Source of the DNA: Drosophila persimilis
Taxonomy: Eukaryota > Arthropoda > Insecta > Diptera > Drosophilidae
Length of the DNA: 64,000 bases
Direction of reading: 5' to 3'
Assembly: GCF_003286085.1 (NCBI RefSeq)
Contig: NW_020825706.1
Coordinates: forward strand, 248,001-312,000
Every line of letters starts with the position of its first letter. The stretch's first letter is position 1. This document shows positions 1 to 12,874 of the stretch, one piece after another. Both the position numbers and the translations under genes were made by a program. Under the pieces are notes generated by a model that saw only the letters and a list, made by a program, of their open reading frames with translations, was not told where the DNA came from and ran no database searches.

Positions 1-579
1 TGGATACCAAATTTGGTTGCTCTGGCTCTTATAGGTTCTGAGATCCTTGAACTCATATTTTGCAATTGGCAAAACCGACCATGAAACCTGTGTGTTAGAG
101 TGAGACAGAGCGAGAAAGAGTGAAATTGTTTTCGTGATTCTGGCTGTAATAATTATACGATCTGGTTCAGATTTTGCACTCTAGAAGATATAGTCATCTT
201 CTACGATTCTGCGTTTTTAGTTTTCTTGTATTGTCGAAATTGTGGATGCCACACATTTTCGCCCTTTGTGGGGGCGGAAGTGGGCGGGGCAAAGTTTTGA
301 AATATTTTTGGAGCAGTGACATATCACAGAAGTCTGGATCCAAAACATCGTTGCTCTAGCTCTTATAGTCTTTGAGCATTAGGCGCTGAAGGGGACGGAC
401 AGACGGACAGACGGACGGACGGACAGACAGACATGGCTCAATCGACTCGGCTATTGATGCTGATCAAGAATATATATACTTTATGGGGTCGGAAACGATT
501 CCTTCTGGACGTTACACACATACACTTTTACCACAAATCTAATATACCCCAATACTCATTTTGAGTATCGGGTATAAAA
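1..579 (-). mobile_element. DINE-1/INE-1 (Helentron-type) copy, possibly cut by window edge
   Basis: The right end, read on the minus strand, begins with the TTTTATACCCGATACTC terminus and a subterminal stem-loop: AATACTC and GAGTAT face each other around 549-568. It continues through the conserved block near 455-510 (TGATCAGCATCAATAGCCGAGTCG on the minus strand, given here as a description of the family) and the (RGAC)n proto-microsatellite at 395-432. These are hallmarks of DINE-1/INE-1, also called mini-me or DNAREP1, a non-autonomous rolling-circle family abundant in obscura-group flies. The left part (1-390) has the GTGGGCGGGGCAAAGTTTTG-type internal sequence usual in these copies. No coding capacity is expected. 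The left boundary is not seen. Confidence 0.85.
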
Positions 580-1694
580 ATTAAGAAGAAATGCCAAGAT
601 TGAAGAAACATTAAAAATGGTAGAAACTTTAACTTTGGGTCGCTATATCTTTAGGTATGTCCACTTAATCGACACGAATCAAAAATCTTAGAAAAGGTCG
701 TGAAATTTTCTTTTTAAATAATAAATTTCAGTGGCAATGGATGCCTCAAAAGCCGACAAAAAATTATGAAAGTACAAGAGAATAATCTACTCATCCAGAC
801 CTACAAAGAAATTTGTATTTCCATATCTCTACCTACAAAATTACCGTCGCACAAGGTAGTTGATGTAAAAATAGTATTATTCTTTGATAAAAGTATATAA
901 ATGCCCAGGATAGAACGGAGAACCAATTTGAATCAAATGTAAACATGTTTCTGAAACCCCAATTATGGCACAACATATATGTATGTATTTTGAAAACAAG
1001 TTTTCTTGCTTACTTTTCATCCTTGCTTTTAAATGGAAAAATTATTTAAATGAAATTTCGGAAACACCTGAAAAAGTTCTGAAAGTTTTCCTTGAATGGC
1101 TCACTGGCTAACGAATAACATTTGTTGTTAATTCGATTTGGTTTTCCGTTTCAATATTTTCACAAAATTCAATAAAGTTTTCCCCGGGGGTAGAGGAAAC
1201 CGCATTAAAGTTTTATTCTCGTGCTGTTTGCGGAATGCAAACTGTATTTTATATCATTGGGAAAAAGCGTGAAATTCTCACACAAAAATCTCTTTTCAAT
1301 CTCAAAATTCATTTGCTTGAAATCGAATAACGAAGAAAACAAGGCAGGATAAGAGAAAGCAGGGAGAGCTGGAAAGGCAGTGAAGAGAACACCACCCGGC
1401 ACTTCATAATGAAATGAATTCTTATCAGATTTCAGCTCTTGATTGCTACCCAGCGCCAGAATATTGTTGCTGCCGCCTGCTGCCTGCTGTGTGTGGCACA
1501 AGCAGCAAAAGGAGCCCTTGCAACTCTTGAAACTTTTGGCAGCAGCAGCAGCAGCATAAGGAGCAGGAGCTGGAGCAGGAGCGGGAGCCAATTCAATTGC
1601 ATCCCCGACTCTGCTTTTGCTCTCTCTCTCTCCTGTTGCTGCCACATCTCCTGCTTCAAAGGTAAAGTTATTTGTTGTTGATTTCGGCACTCAC
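580..1694. other. non-coding flank of last visible neuroligin exon, with an unknown repeat
   Basis: Positions 608-905 resemble 17588-17880 (see repeat entries). The rest is AT-rich. Between 1432 and 1694 the neuroligin reading frame stays open past the donor at 1694, but it codes a leucine run and low-complexity residues, so this is more likely intron than exon. A second minus-strand frame is also open at 1205-1690. No convincing final exon of the neuroligin gene was found here. Confidence 0.5.
608..905. repeat. unclassified dispersed repeat, copy 1
   Basis: The stretch starting AAAAATGGTAGAAACTTTAACTTTG and running through a GAATCAAAAATCTTAG-like block to an AAAATTATGAAAGT block matches, with many differences, a second copy at 17588-17880. 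It abuts the DINE-1 copy. Family unknown; no ORF or terminal repeats seen. Confidence 0.5.
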
Positions 1695-2813
1695 CTGTCG
1701 TGGGATTGTGTCGTCCTGCGGCCGCCAGACTGAGATTGCGTGGCAGAGTCATGCAATCACCGCCGCCGCCACCTCCACCGCCCGAGGAGCCGCCACCGGC
1801 CCCGCCCATGCCCGGGTGTCCCCCCACGGGTGCCACGCTGGTGAGCAGCACATTGCCACGGCTATCCACTAGGGCAGTGCCGCCACCCGCCAGATTTAAG
1901 GCGTTTCGCGCATAATTCAGTGTTGCCGCATGATGCAAGGTTCCCGATTTGGGGAGCGTCATCATGCCGGGATTGTAGCTGACGCTATTGCCGGACACGA
2001 CAACGGAGGCCGTTCCAGATCCTGCACCACTGCCGCCGCCGCCACCAGCTCCTCCATTGGCTGCGTTCGAGGTGCCCCTGCCAAAGGTTTGCGTGCCCCC
2101 GCCCTTGATTTGCATATGTTCCCGCTGCTGCTGCTGCTGTTGTTGTTGCTGCTGATGTTGCTGTTGCTTAGAGCTGGTGCTGTAGGTGACATTACCCATG
2201 CCATCTGTGGCCACCTTTGAGCTCTCGATTGGACCATTGCTGCGGTCTCCCTGCTGCTGCTGCTGCTGGTGCTGCTGCTGCTGTTGCATGCCCGTGTTCG
2301 AGCAGATATGAGGAGGCGGTGGCTTTGCCTCATTTGCAGCAGCTGCTGCCGCCGCAGCGGCCGCTTGCAGCATCATGGCCGCCTGCTGTCCCGCCTGTGA
2401 GTCCTGATGACTCTCCACATCCACAATGACATTCGCGGAGCTCTGCGAGTGCCCCATGTGGTAGTGGGCGTGCTTGATGGGCTCCGGGGGATACGGCACC
2501 TGCTGGTGCATGCTCCTCTGCTGGTACTGCTTCTGCAATGTCTTCACCTCCAGCCGCGTCTTGTCCCGCTGATAGTACACACCCGCAAAGATGAGAACGT
2601 TGAGTATCAGGAGACTGCAGCCAATGGCAATGGTAACGCTCAGTGCCGTCGAATAGGCCGCATAGCCGGCGGCCTCGAAGCCCGAGGCCAAAGTGTCCGA
2701 CGAGGCATTCGCCAGTGTTGTCGGTGCAAACACGCCACCGCCACCGCCGTTCGTATAATTTCCTCCAATTGGTATACAGGTCGTATACATATTGTTCGGC
2801 TCCACGGTGGTCA
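1695..2813 (-). CDS. Nlg4: neuroligin exon 9: transmembrane helix and Gln/Gly-rich tail
   Basis: Begins [13 protein letters not shown] after acceptor TTTTGCAG. The transmembrane helix is [20 protein letters not shown] and is followed by the basic stop-transfer stretch [12 protein letters not shown]. The tail has an Ala run, two glutamine runs (8-10 Gln, from CAG/CAA codons) and Gly-rich linkers. Near the end come short conserved-looking pieces, [19 protein letters not shown] and [10 protein letters not shown]. The exon ends HNPTT in phase 1 at GTGAGT (1694). No PDZ-binding C-terminus is reached. Confidence 0.9.
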
Positions 2814-5800
2814 CTGCAAAAGGAGAAGGAGGAGAAGCGACAGAATCGCATATTAATCTCTTTGCTTATTTACTTCACAGGAAGGGCGCCCATCGACCGT
2901 CGTCCATGGGGTCGTATGAGTAATGTCCCTACTCGTACGACAAATGGGAGGCGATGCGGCCGCCTGGGGTGCGGTAAAATATTGTTTTTAAGTGACACAC
3001 AATTTCCATTGCATTTACAAGTACTGCACTTTCTTTTTGGTTAATTTACATCTTTAAGATGTTCGAAATGAGGTCAAACCGATGCGTTAATTGGAGCCTC
3101 TGCCTTAACACTCTTTCGACAACGCAAAACGATGAGAAATTGATCGAAGGATGTACGGTTATGTTCCATTCCATCTTCGTAGAGGTCTCTCGGGGTTATC
3201 CTCAGAATAAACAGTTTTAGCTCCCGCCTTTTGGCCTTATTTAAGGTTCTTTCATGTCCCTTATCCTATCATCAATTTTCTCTGCCATGATGATTCCTAA
3301 GCTCTGGTTAAGAGTTTTCCCAAGAACAAAAAAGAAAATAAATAAAAACCCGCACAGAAACACCCACACACACACACACACACACACTCTCTCTTTTTCT
3401 CTGTGACCTGAATTCCAGTGAAAAATGGGGAATAGAAAGGAAAATCAGGTAACAGTCGTTGCCTGGCAGAGGATAAAGCAACATGTGGAAGGGAGGCTTA
3501 GCCCACGAAAAAGACTGTGAAAGAAAATCCCTCTCCCTGTGAGAGGGTAAATTTGCATAATTCCAGCGTTTTTTGAAGGGGAGGCAAAAGGCTGATTAAG
3601 GCTGGGAGGGAAATGTCAAACTATCACTGAAAATTGAAATGGTTCACTTAATAAATGTGCCCGTCCAACCGAATGTCCTTCGAAGGTTGCCCCTTCTGCG
3701 GATGAGAGCTGAGGCTGCAGAAATATCTAATTTATGCAAGGACATTCCATGAAGCACCCTCATTTCCAGTTTGATTTTATGGCTTGGGGTTGGCTCCTCC
3801 ACCTTTTTTGTTTTTTTTTTTCTGTGATTCCACTAATTAAAGAGACATTAAGCAGGGGCCCTATTTTCTCTCTCTTTTTGGGTCTCTGTGTCTCTGTCTC
3901 AGGCTCAATGCTTCACAGAGGCCATGTGTCCTCGTAAACATCATTATCTGCCTGGGGGGTGGGGAGCGAAACGAAAAGCGAAATTAAAATAAAAAAAAAT
4001 AAAAAGGAATTAAAACGAAAAGCTGCACACAGACTTGAAGCAAAAGTATTTTTCGTACTTGTGCGCAAAATTAAATGCAAAATGGAGCGAAATGATAAAA
4101 AGCTTAGTGGTCGAGAGGGTCGAAAGTGCTTCCAGATGGGGTATTTGCCCCACCAAAAAGGGTTGCACCCCACAAACAGAGCGCAAAAGGGGTCTCGGTC
4201 TCAAGTGTTTCGCTAGAGTGTAGACAAGTGACAGGTTGAGGGCCCTCCCACCCACACACACACACACACACACTCACAGTCATGATTGATGGCTGAGAAT
4301 TATTTATAGATTGAGAGGCTAATTCCAAATTGGTTCCTTCCCTTTTTTTTTTGTATTCTTCCCCCACCTGATGCCAAAATTTCTATTGTTAACGGAAAAA
4401 AAACTTGAGTAAATTAAATGCCACACTTGAATGGAAATTGGAAAAGCTCTCTCCTCAGTCATTGAATGGCAGCTGTGAATCTTCACACGATTATCGAGAG
4501 ACAAAGGGCCAAGGTTAGTGGGGAGTGGGTGGGGGATTATTAGGAGAGATTTATTTGGAAAATATTTATGCAAAATACGTGCCACAAGTCTTTAATCTTG
4601 AGAGAGGAGACAACTTTGGGCCGAAATTGTGTTTGATATGCAGAAAATTGAAAAGCAAAACTTTACAGACAAACATTCCAGATCCACATCCACATCCACC
4701 TCCTCCATTATCTCTCCTCAACATTCGTATGGCATTCATTCATATCATCCCCACACTTGATGCAAAACAATGCCAAGTGTAGGAAGCACTTGAGCAGGAC
4801 TCCAAAGGAGGACTCCAAAACAATGCCAAGACTATGACAAATACACATTTTCAAGGGGCCGGTGGGGGGCAAGAGAAAACCCATTTGTTTTCACAGACAT
4901 TTCCACACAGTGTGTTGGCAACTCCTTCCCCCCTGCCCCTCTTCCCCCACCACGTAGTCGCGTACCTTTGGACGGATACAATGGACGTGAAGGAGGCTAC
5001 GCCTTAAGTGGTGCATGGGAGCATAGAAAATGGAAATAATTTTATATTCTGGACAGTTGAATAAAAAAGTGTAAAAAGGGAAACGTGGGAGAAAAACTCT
5101 ACTTACAAAATGATTGCAAAACTCAGTCCAAATCCCAAGGAAAATTCCAGCAATAACTTGAGGAAATATTAGCCACGTTTAGGCATCGATTTGACCTCGT
5201 TTTGAGGGCTTAAGAATGGGGAAAATTTTGGGTAGAGACCAAACACTTTGGACTGTGTTTCAGAATTTGGTAGCTGGCTAAGCTGCTTTGTTAGAGAGTG
5301 TGAAATCCTTTGTTCCTATAATCTTCAAACACATTTATCTTCTTTCAAATTTTTGCTACGAAATCCACACAAAGATCCTCGAGTATTCCATCAAAATGAA
5401 GACAAAACAGAAACATAAAATACGAAAAAAACTGTGTAGAAAAAATACAAAATCCAAGTACTTCAACTCTTGGCGCGACTTAAACTTCGTGGGAAAAACT
5501 TGTTTTCCATTTCCACATAGCCTTTTCTTGGCTTTCGGTTTTCAGTTTTGCACGTCTTTCGATTTGTGTGTTTTGTTGCGGTGGCTCGTTCTTGTGGATT
5601 TTTTGGCTTTTAGTTGCATATTGCTGTCGCCTGTTTATGGCCAAAAAGGGGGAAAGAAAGAAAGAGTTGAGTTGTATAACCAAAGGCAACGACAACGGCT
5701 AAGGTGGCGACGTTGACGACGACAGTTGGAGACCAAGAGGCAGGAGGCATGGGCCATGGGGCATGGGGCAGAGAGGCTAGGCAGCGGCACAGTTGGCAAA

Positions 5801-6120
5801 GTCAACGCTTAAATGAAAAGCATGTCAAAGTATGTCGAGTCCATATGACACTGTGACTCTCTCTCTCTCTCTGTCGGTCGTTCGGTGCCTCCCAGCGTGT
5901 CTGGGGCTTTCCTCCAATCTCCAATCTCTAGACTCTTCTCCTCTTCGTACCCAACCCGTGATGGGCGTTGTTTTTTGTGGCCTGGGTCCGTCGGCTGTCA
6001 CGCTGACAGCTGTTTGTCGCATTTCAGGCATTTTATCATCTTCTATTCCCACTTTTGTGTCCGCTCTCTGTCTCCTAGATTTTATTCCATTCTACCATAC
6101 CATTCTATATTTCCATCTCC

Positions 6121-6162
<42 letters not shown>

Positions 6163-9100
6163 ATCTCTTTGTGTCTCTTTTCTGTTTGCCTGTAAGTTTG
6201 TTTTGATGGGCGGAGGATTTAGTTTTCGCAGCAGCATTTGCTGGCTGTTGGGCTCTCTGGCCTCTTGCACTAATTGAAATGAACATTTTCTGTTGTCTTT
6301 GTGGCTCGTCGCTCTGTGGTTCCAACACCCCCGCCCATCAGGCGGACAAGGCCACCACAAGTCATGCTCTCCTGTCCGCTGTTTTCTGATGTTCTGTGGC
6401 TGCTTGTTTGTCTGTCACAGATTAGTCATGGAAATTAAATTTTAAAGGCATCGTTTTCCAATCAGCATTTAGAGTGGAAAACGGTTTTAACGAAAATCAT
6501 TAAATTCCAGAAGCTAGCAATGCAGGAGAGACACTCAAGAAGGAAATAATCTTAATTACTGAGGGACTATTTCTCATATTAACTGACAGACAAACCGCAC
6601 TCTCTGCCGTGCAAGTTTATGCATGTCCACGACTCGTGGAAGGCGAAGAGACAAAGAGAGCAAATCAATGACAAATTACTGCTGCAATTTATAAAGGTTT
6701 CTGGAGTCGACTGAGACAGATCCGAAAGCCGACAGCCGACAGATCGTCGGCTATGCAGGCAGAATGCAAAGCCGAAGCCGACCGCTCTCTCTAGCAGCGC
6801 TGCTCGCTATCTCTCTCTCTCTCTAGCAGCGCTGCTCGCGGCGGCGCTCAGCAGCGGTCTGCCTGGAGCGGGAGAATGAAGGAATATAAAAACTAAGACT
6901 GCGCTGCCCAAGTGATCGTTGGAACTGATTACCGATTAACACGGAGAGTATATTCGGCTGTGTGCTCATATAAACCTTCGCTTAATTTCTAGTGTTTTTT
7001 AATTTACACAATTTTAGCAGGGAGAGAAAACACTCTTACCATTTCCACGCCCTGGTCCCCCCAAAAAGCTAATGCTAATGCATTTTGCATTGGCCAACTT
7101 AGCAATGATAGTCAGAGGGGGGAAATAGAGGGTAGCTAGGGGGGAATTGCGGGCACCTAGAGGGTGGAATAGAGGGAAGCTAGAGGTGGGAATTGCGGGT
7201 AACTAGACGGGCTGCATTCGAGGGGTAAGTGGGTGCGCATTGGGGAGAGGGTCTTGTAGTGGAACTGCGGAAAAGTTTCGCTTAAAATTGACTGTGTCTT
7301 AGTTTTGACTTTGAGATAAGCTAGCGACAGCGACAACGACGGTCGAAGCCGAGTCGCAGAAACAGTTGCAACGGCCACGCCCAACAGTCAGCCCAACACC
7401 CCCAGACCTACCGCCGAATGCAAGCATTTGATGTTTGAGTTGAGTTCTCTGTCTCTCCCCGGTTTTCCCGGAGGAGTGTGTTTCCAAAGCAACGCAGCTG
7501 CTGCCGCCTTGAGTTGCACTTGCCACAGACACACACACACACACGCACACGCACACACATAGAGAGAGCTGTAGGGACAGTTTATTAAAAAATGGCGAAC
7601 AACATAAAGGAAAAAGCGCGTGCAGGAAAGCGCGGAGGAAAGTTTGCTGTTAATTTAGACTAAGTGTTGAAAAAGTTTTCCGCCAACGAGTTTTACATAA
7701 ACTGGTTTAATGACTTGCCATCCGAGTTAGGGGATGATATGGATGAAAGTTGGGGATGATGGCAACGGCAGTAGGGGAGGAGTAGATGCAAGTGCATTAA
7801 AATTATGCGCTATTTGCATTTGTGGCATCTTAGACACTAGAGTCTTTTCTCGGGAAAGTCAACCCCAAACGAGAGAATTTATGCCGCAGGCAGAGATGGA
7901 AAGAGGATCGTAGGGGAGGGGCAAAATGAATGGATTGGCGCCCCAGAAAAAAGGTTACACACACTTAATACTTGTAGAGATTACAGTTGAGTGCATTTCC
8001 AAAGTCAGCACTCGGCACAATATAAATTCAAAAGCCAAGAACCCCCATATTCCATCCCTATTCCATGTGCCATCTCCCATGGATGGACGTAATTTCAATA
8101 AGCAAACGGGTCCGGTCGGCACCCCCAGCTGGAGGTCCGAGAAGTTCTTTGGGGTCAAAATGGAAATGTCATGGCAGAAAAGAGGGTTAGGGGTTTTGGG
8201 AGTCACAAAAATGCCAACTTTGCAATTTCCACTTGGCCACAAAAGTGAAGTAAGCAGAGGACTCTAGGCCCAGGACGACGACGACGACGTGCACAAGGAC
8301 GAGTAAACACAAATCTTTTGCTAGCCAAAAAAAAAGAGTGTTGATTTTCAACAGAAAGGAGAAACCAAAAAGAAGGAATAAATAAGAAGAGGGGCTTCTC
8401 TTTTGAATTTTGGGGGTCTTATTTGAGTGAGGGTTCTCCCCTTCAGAACCAAACATTTATCCGACCACACATGGCGTATACGTAATATATTTCATTTGCC
8501 TCAGTTATTAGACAAATGTGCACATGTGCGTACAATGTACACATTTTTGTGGCTATGTGTCTTCAATATTTGATCACCTATGAGGCCAGTTCTGTCTGGA
8601 TTTAATTGAAGTAAATTTGATTTAAAGTGGAACCCAAAACAAAAGGATTTTACACTGAAATGTCGTCAGATATATCAGGAAATAAAGGAAGAGGCCTCCT
8701 ATGTACAGGGTACACCCACTTTCATCATTGAAAAGCATCCAAAAAGGGTACTTCACTGAATGCGACAATGCGTTAAGGCAGAAATCGATGGAAAGAAAGT
8801 CCTGTAGGCTGTATTTTAATTTGTCGTTTTATGCAGAATCCACAATTAAATAAAGCTCCTCGTCCAAAAGGCCACAGACTTGCCCTCTCCACTCTCCTTC
8901 GCCACCCTTCGTTGGGGTTTTGGCCTTTGTCAAATCACAGTGTATTAAACGACAACTGCAGAATGGTACAAAGGTCCAAAAGGGACATCTACAAAGACGA
9001 TAGGCGTGTCGGTCCTTTGGGAGCTTTCAGTGTGGCTGTGTGTGTGTGTGTAAGTGGCAGGGAAACGCTCCGAGACCCCAGAACGCAGTTGTAACTGTGT

Positions 9101-12100
9101 TTGTTTTTGGGGGTGTAGGGGTGTAGGGGTGTGGTTAAGGTTAACACTTACCACCCAATATGCCATTCAAATAGGCTGAGGCATTCAGGCCGCGTCCCTT
9201 CTTCATCATCAATTGCTCATCGACAAGCAGGAGGCGCGACGACGACGACCCCGAGGATGATGAGGATGTGGCTGTTGATATACCGAATGGATCCGGCTTA
9301 ACAGGTCCCTCGTACAGGTCCATATCATCGTGATTTCGGAACAGATTGTGTCTAGCTATCACATCCTCCATGCCAGCGCGATGTAGCTCCGGTATAAGGC
9401 GCAGCCAAATGGAGAGTTGATGGGCCCGAAAGTGATTCTTAATACGCGGCTTCATTCCTGCAAGACAAAACAAAACAAAACAAAAGGCAGTGTAAACATC
9501 TTCATTTTCCAAGCGAAACATTCATGTAAATATCCCATGTCCCATGTCTTATGCTCTAAAACTATTCCATGTTGGCCTCTGGGCCACTTTCCACGAGTCA
9601 TTTGCATTCCAAAAAGGTGAGCGACAGACACTTGGCCCGCCCCCGATTGAGGGCAAACTGCTGTTGCTCCTCCTCCTCCCCGACTCTCTGATGTCTTGTT
9701 TATACTTAAAGTAGGGTGAAAGCTACATAAAATGTTTAATTTTTGATGCCCCAGGCAGACAGGCTCTTCGTGTGGCAATGGCAAATACTACTGCCCGAGG
9801 AGCGACTCATTCCTATTCGAAAGAAAACTATTTATAACATATGTGTGAAACGTAACCATGGAATATGATTCCCATATATTCAGCAGACACTCTTGATAAA
9901 AAAGAAGTGGAATCTCAATCATCAATCGAACGAAAGAGAAGGAAATATGTGAAATCCGAGATACAAATAAATATTGCACGCATTTTGGAGCCGCTGCATA
10001 ATTTACGCCAGAGAGAACTTTCCCATTCAGAGTTTTTCCATGACCAAACCATAAGATATACATACATATGCTTATAGTTCAATGTATTTTCCCCACTCGT
10101 ATTTTCCGCAGCTGCCTTTGTGGAAAATCCTTTTGTGTGCCCCACACACACACACACGCGAGCATATTATTCGATTTCGATTTCAGTTTTGCTGCGAAAA
10201 ATCCTTTCAAACTTGCGCTTATGGAAAGTGCCAGAGATCTCTGATGCTGCTTGAAGGAGCCGCATTCTGCACAGAATGTCAGCTGTCGCGCGGTGTGTCG
10301 TTTCAATTAAAATCAAACATAAAGAAAATCAAAAGAAAAAAAGGAAAATGGAGGAAAATAAAATGAAAGAGAGGTAATGGTACCAGCAGACATATCTTTT
10401 GATATGCATCGTCCTTCAAAGTTAACGTGTGCGTAAAGTGCGTGTTAGCAGGCACTCTCTTTCTATTCCTCTGTCTCCTACCCTATTCTTCCCCATTCCT
10501 TACCTTTAAAAAGCCATTCTCCCTCGTGTACACAGTGTTAAGGCAAAATCCATTGCCATAACCTGTGTGTAATTTTCATAAACCGTTAAGCGCGTGTATA
10601 TCTGTCGCTATCTTCAATGTGTGTGTGTGTGTGTGTGTGTTAGCCAGTAAATGAGTGGAAGAGTGACTGGGGCGGTGGGCGGTGTGTGCGTCAAGTGGGG
10701 TATATTGATTTTGTTATAAAGTAGGAGAAATGGCAGCCACCGCAAAGGCTTTTACTTGAAGAGGGAAACGAGTGTATTTTTCTTGGAACTTCAGTTTTGA
10801 ATGCAAACAGAAATATATAGTTTTAAAAATATGTACAATACATATATATATTTTTAGACTATTCTTGGAACTGTGCTATTTGCTATTTGTTTAAGGATCT
10901 ACCATTTACCACACTTTGGGTGTAAAACAATTTCATTGGCTTTATGGAATTAATTTTTTGGTGATATTTTTCAATATTTATAGCCCAAACATAGCATCAG
11001 CGCCTAAAGCTAGTAATTAATAAAAATATATGACTAAATTAAATATTTATCACTCTAAAGGCCAACAAAAAATTATTTTCCATACTATTTATTGCGTGAA
11101 AAAAACTAAAAATACCTCAAAAATAAATGAAATATTAAATATTCATTTTAATTTATTGAATTTTCAACCACGTACAAGCACTTTTAAGGGTATTTGCGAT
11201 GCTTATGTAAATATTATTTTCTAGCCGCTTAAGGTGTCCCTGTCGCCCGGCACGGCATACAAAAAGGTGTGAAAAATTTGAAATTAATAACATTTTCGTA
11301 CATTTGACATGGCAAGCAATGGCGCCATTTTAAGGCACACATAAAGCCTTATGTCGTAACACAGGCCCACCCACACATTCGCCCACATTTTGGATCTCAG
11401 ATTCATACTCCATTCTCCTTCCTTCCATTTGCCAGCCGCCATTGACAGTCTCTGGGCGTTTTGATTGCCCGTCCGCCCATCATCTCATCTACCAGGTGGA
11501 TGATGCTGTTCTACTCCTTCTGCTGTGGCTGTTTCCGCCGCACCTCCTCCTGCTCCACTGTACCGGCAGTCGCCCCTTTGTAATGCCACATTTTTTCCAA
11601 GTACTTGTGTGCCCCCCCCTGCTCGTTTTTAGCATGTTTTTGGCAGGCAGAACATGTACCAGGCGTTGGGCCTCTTTGAAATTCAAATTAAATTTGATTC
11701 GCTCTTTCTTTTTGTTGGCACGGAATATTTGTAGCTTTTATTTTGGCAATTCCATGACTTCTTTTTACTGCATTTTGCATGTCATTCAATGGGGTGAGAG
11801 ATATCCAAAGAATGAAAGCTACTTGCATATTAACAAGGAACCGATTTGAGAGGTCGTATATCACACAGATTTTCCACCAAAGAAGGAAATGTTTTTCTGC
11901 ATCAAAGACCCCTAAGAACTATCTGTGGGAGTGCTTTGCTTATTTAAGAAAAGACCATAGACGCCAGAAGCCCCACAAAACAGAGGAAAAGCAAAGTGGA
12001 ATATTCTAGAGAAACTTTTTATGTGGTGGGGAGGGGGGTACTCACCTATTTCCAAATACTTCTGGTGCAGCGGATCATAATTTTCCCAGGTGATGCTGCG

Positions 12101-12821
12101 AAAGCGATTACGCTCCTTTGAAACAGGCAGCGACGAGTCCTGGCGGTGGTGTTCATTCGGATTCCTGCCGCAGAGAAAGCAAAGAAAAACCATGAAAAAT
12201 AAAACAGTTTAAGTGGAGTCTCGAGAAAGCGGAAAGAAGGAAGAGCTTAAAGTGCAGCAGCAGCAGCAGCAGCTGGACAACAGGATGGCAGGACAGCAGG
12301 TGTCCTAAGTCGTTTCTCAGAGACACTTACCCGGTGCGTGCAAAGTTGCTCCAAAATATCATCACAGCCTCGGACAGGGCTGTCTCCGACTTTGTGTAGT
12401 TTTGTGGAAAGTGGCTAAAGCCATCCACCAGCGGTGCCCCAAAGATGTAGGGCAAATCCTCGCCATGCACCGTCCCCATTCGCTGGGGATAATCACCGTC
12501 CTTGGTCTGGTAGTCGAACACATAGAAGTAGCATCGTCCTGCGGGCTGTATGGACTGTGTGCCCGCCGAGGTCGAGGCAGCTGGATTTCCGCCACCCGAG
12601 GAGCTTGCCGGCGATGAGGAGCTTACTGGCGGTGGGGATTGCGAGGCCAGGATGTCGCCCGTTCGGACAATCGGTGCCACAAACTGGGCATCCGACAGAG
12701 CTGCCACAGCCGTGTCCCGTGTGTTGATCGGATGCTGGGAGGTGCGATCCCAATCCGTATACTCGTTGACGATCTGCGTATAGGGATTTCTCATCAAAAA
12801 TACATCCTCAAATATAGACAT

Positions 12822-12874
<53 letters not shown>

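Larger units (their letters stand above)
2814..9151 (-). other. neuroligin intron 8 (6.3 kb)
   Basis: Between exons 8 and 9. It holds CA tracts (3365-3388, 4253-4275, 7530-7558), CT tracts (5857-5872, 6124-6156) and a candidate LTR-like segment at 6575-7010. GT and G-rich simple sequence lies near 9030-9130. No credible ORF was seen. Confidence 0.8.

Noticed and set aside
1205-1690. 161-codon minus-strand frame beside neuroligin exon 9
   Set aside because: It is in a different frame, made of Ala-Pro repeats and Leu-rich low complexity, and lies past the donor.
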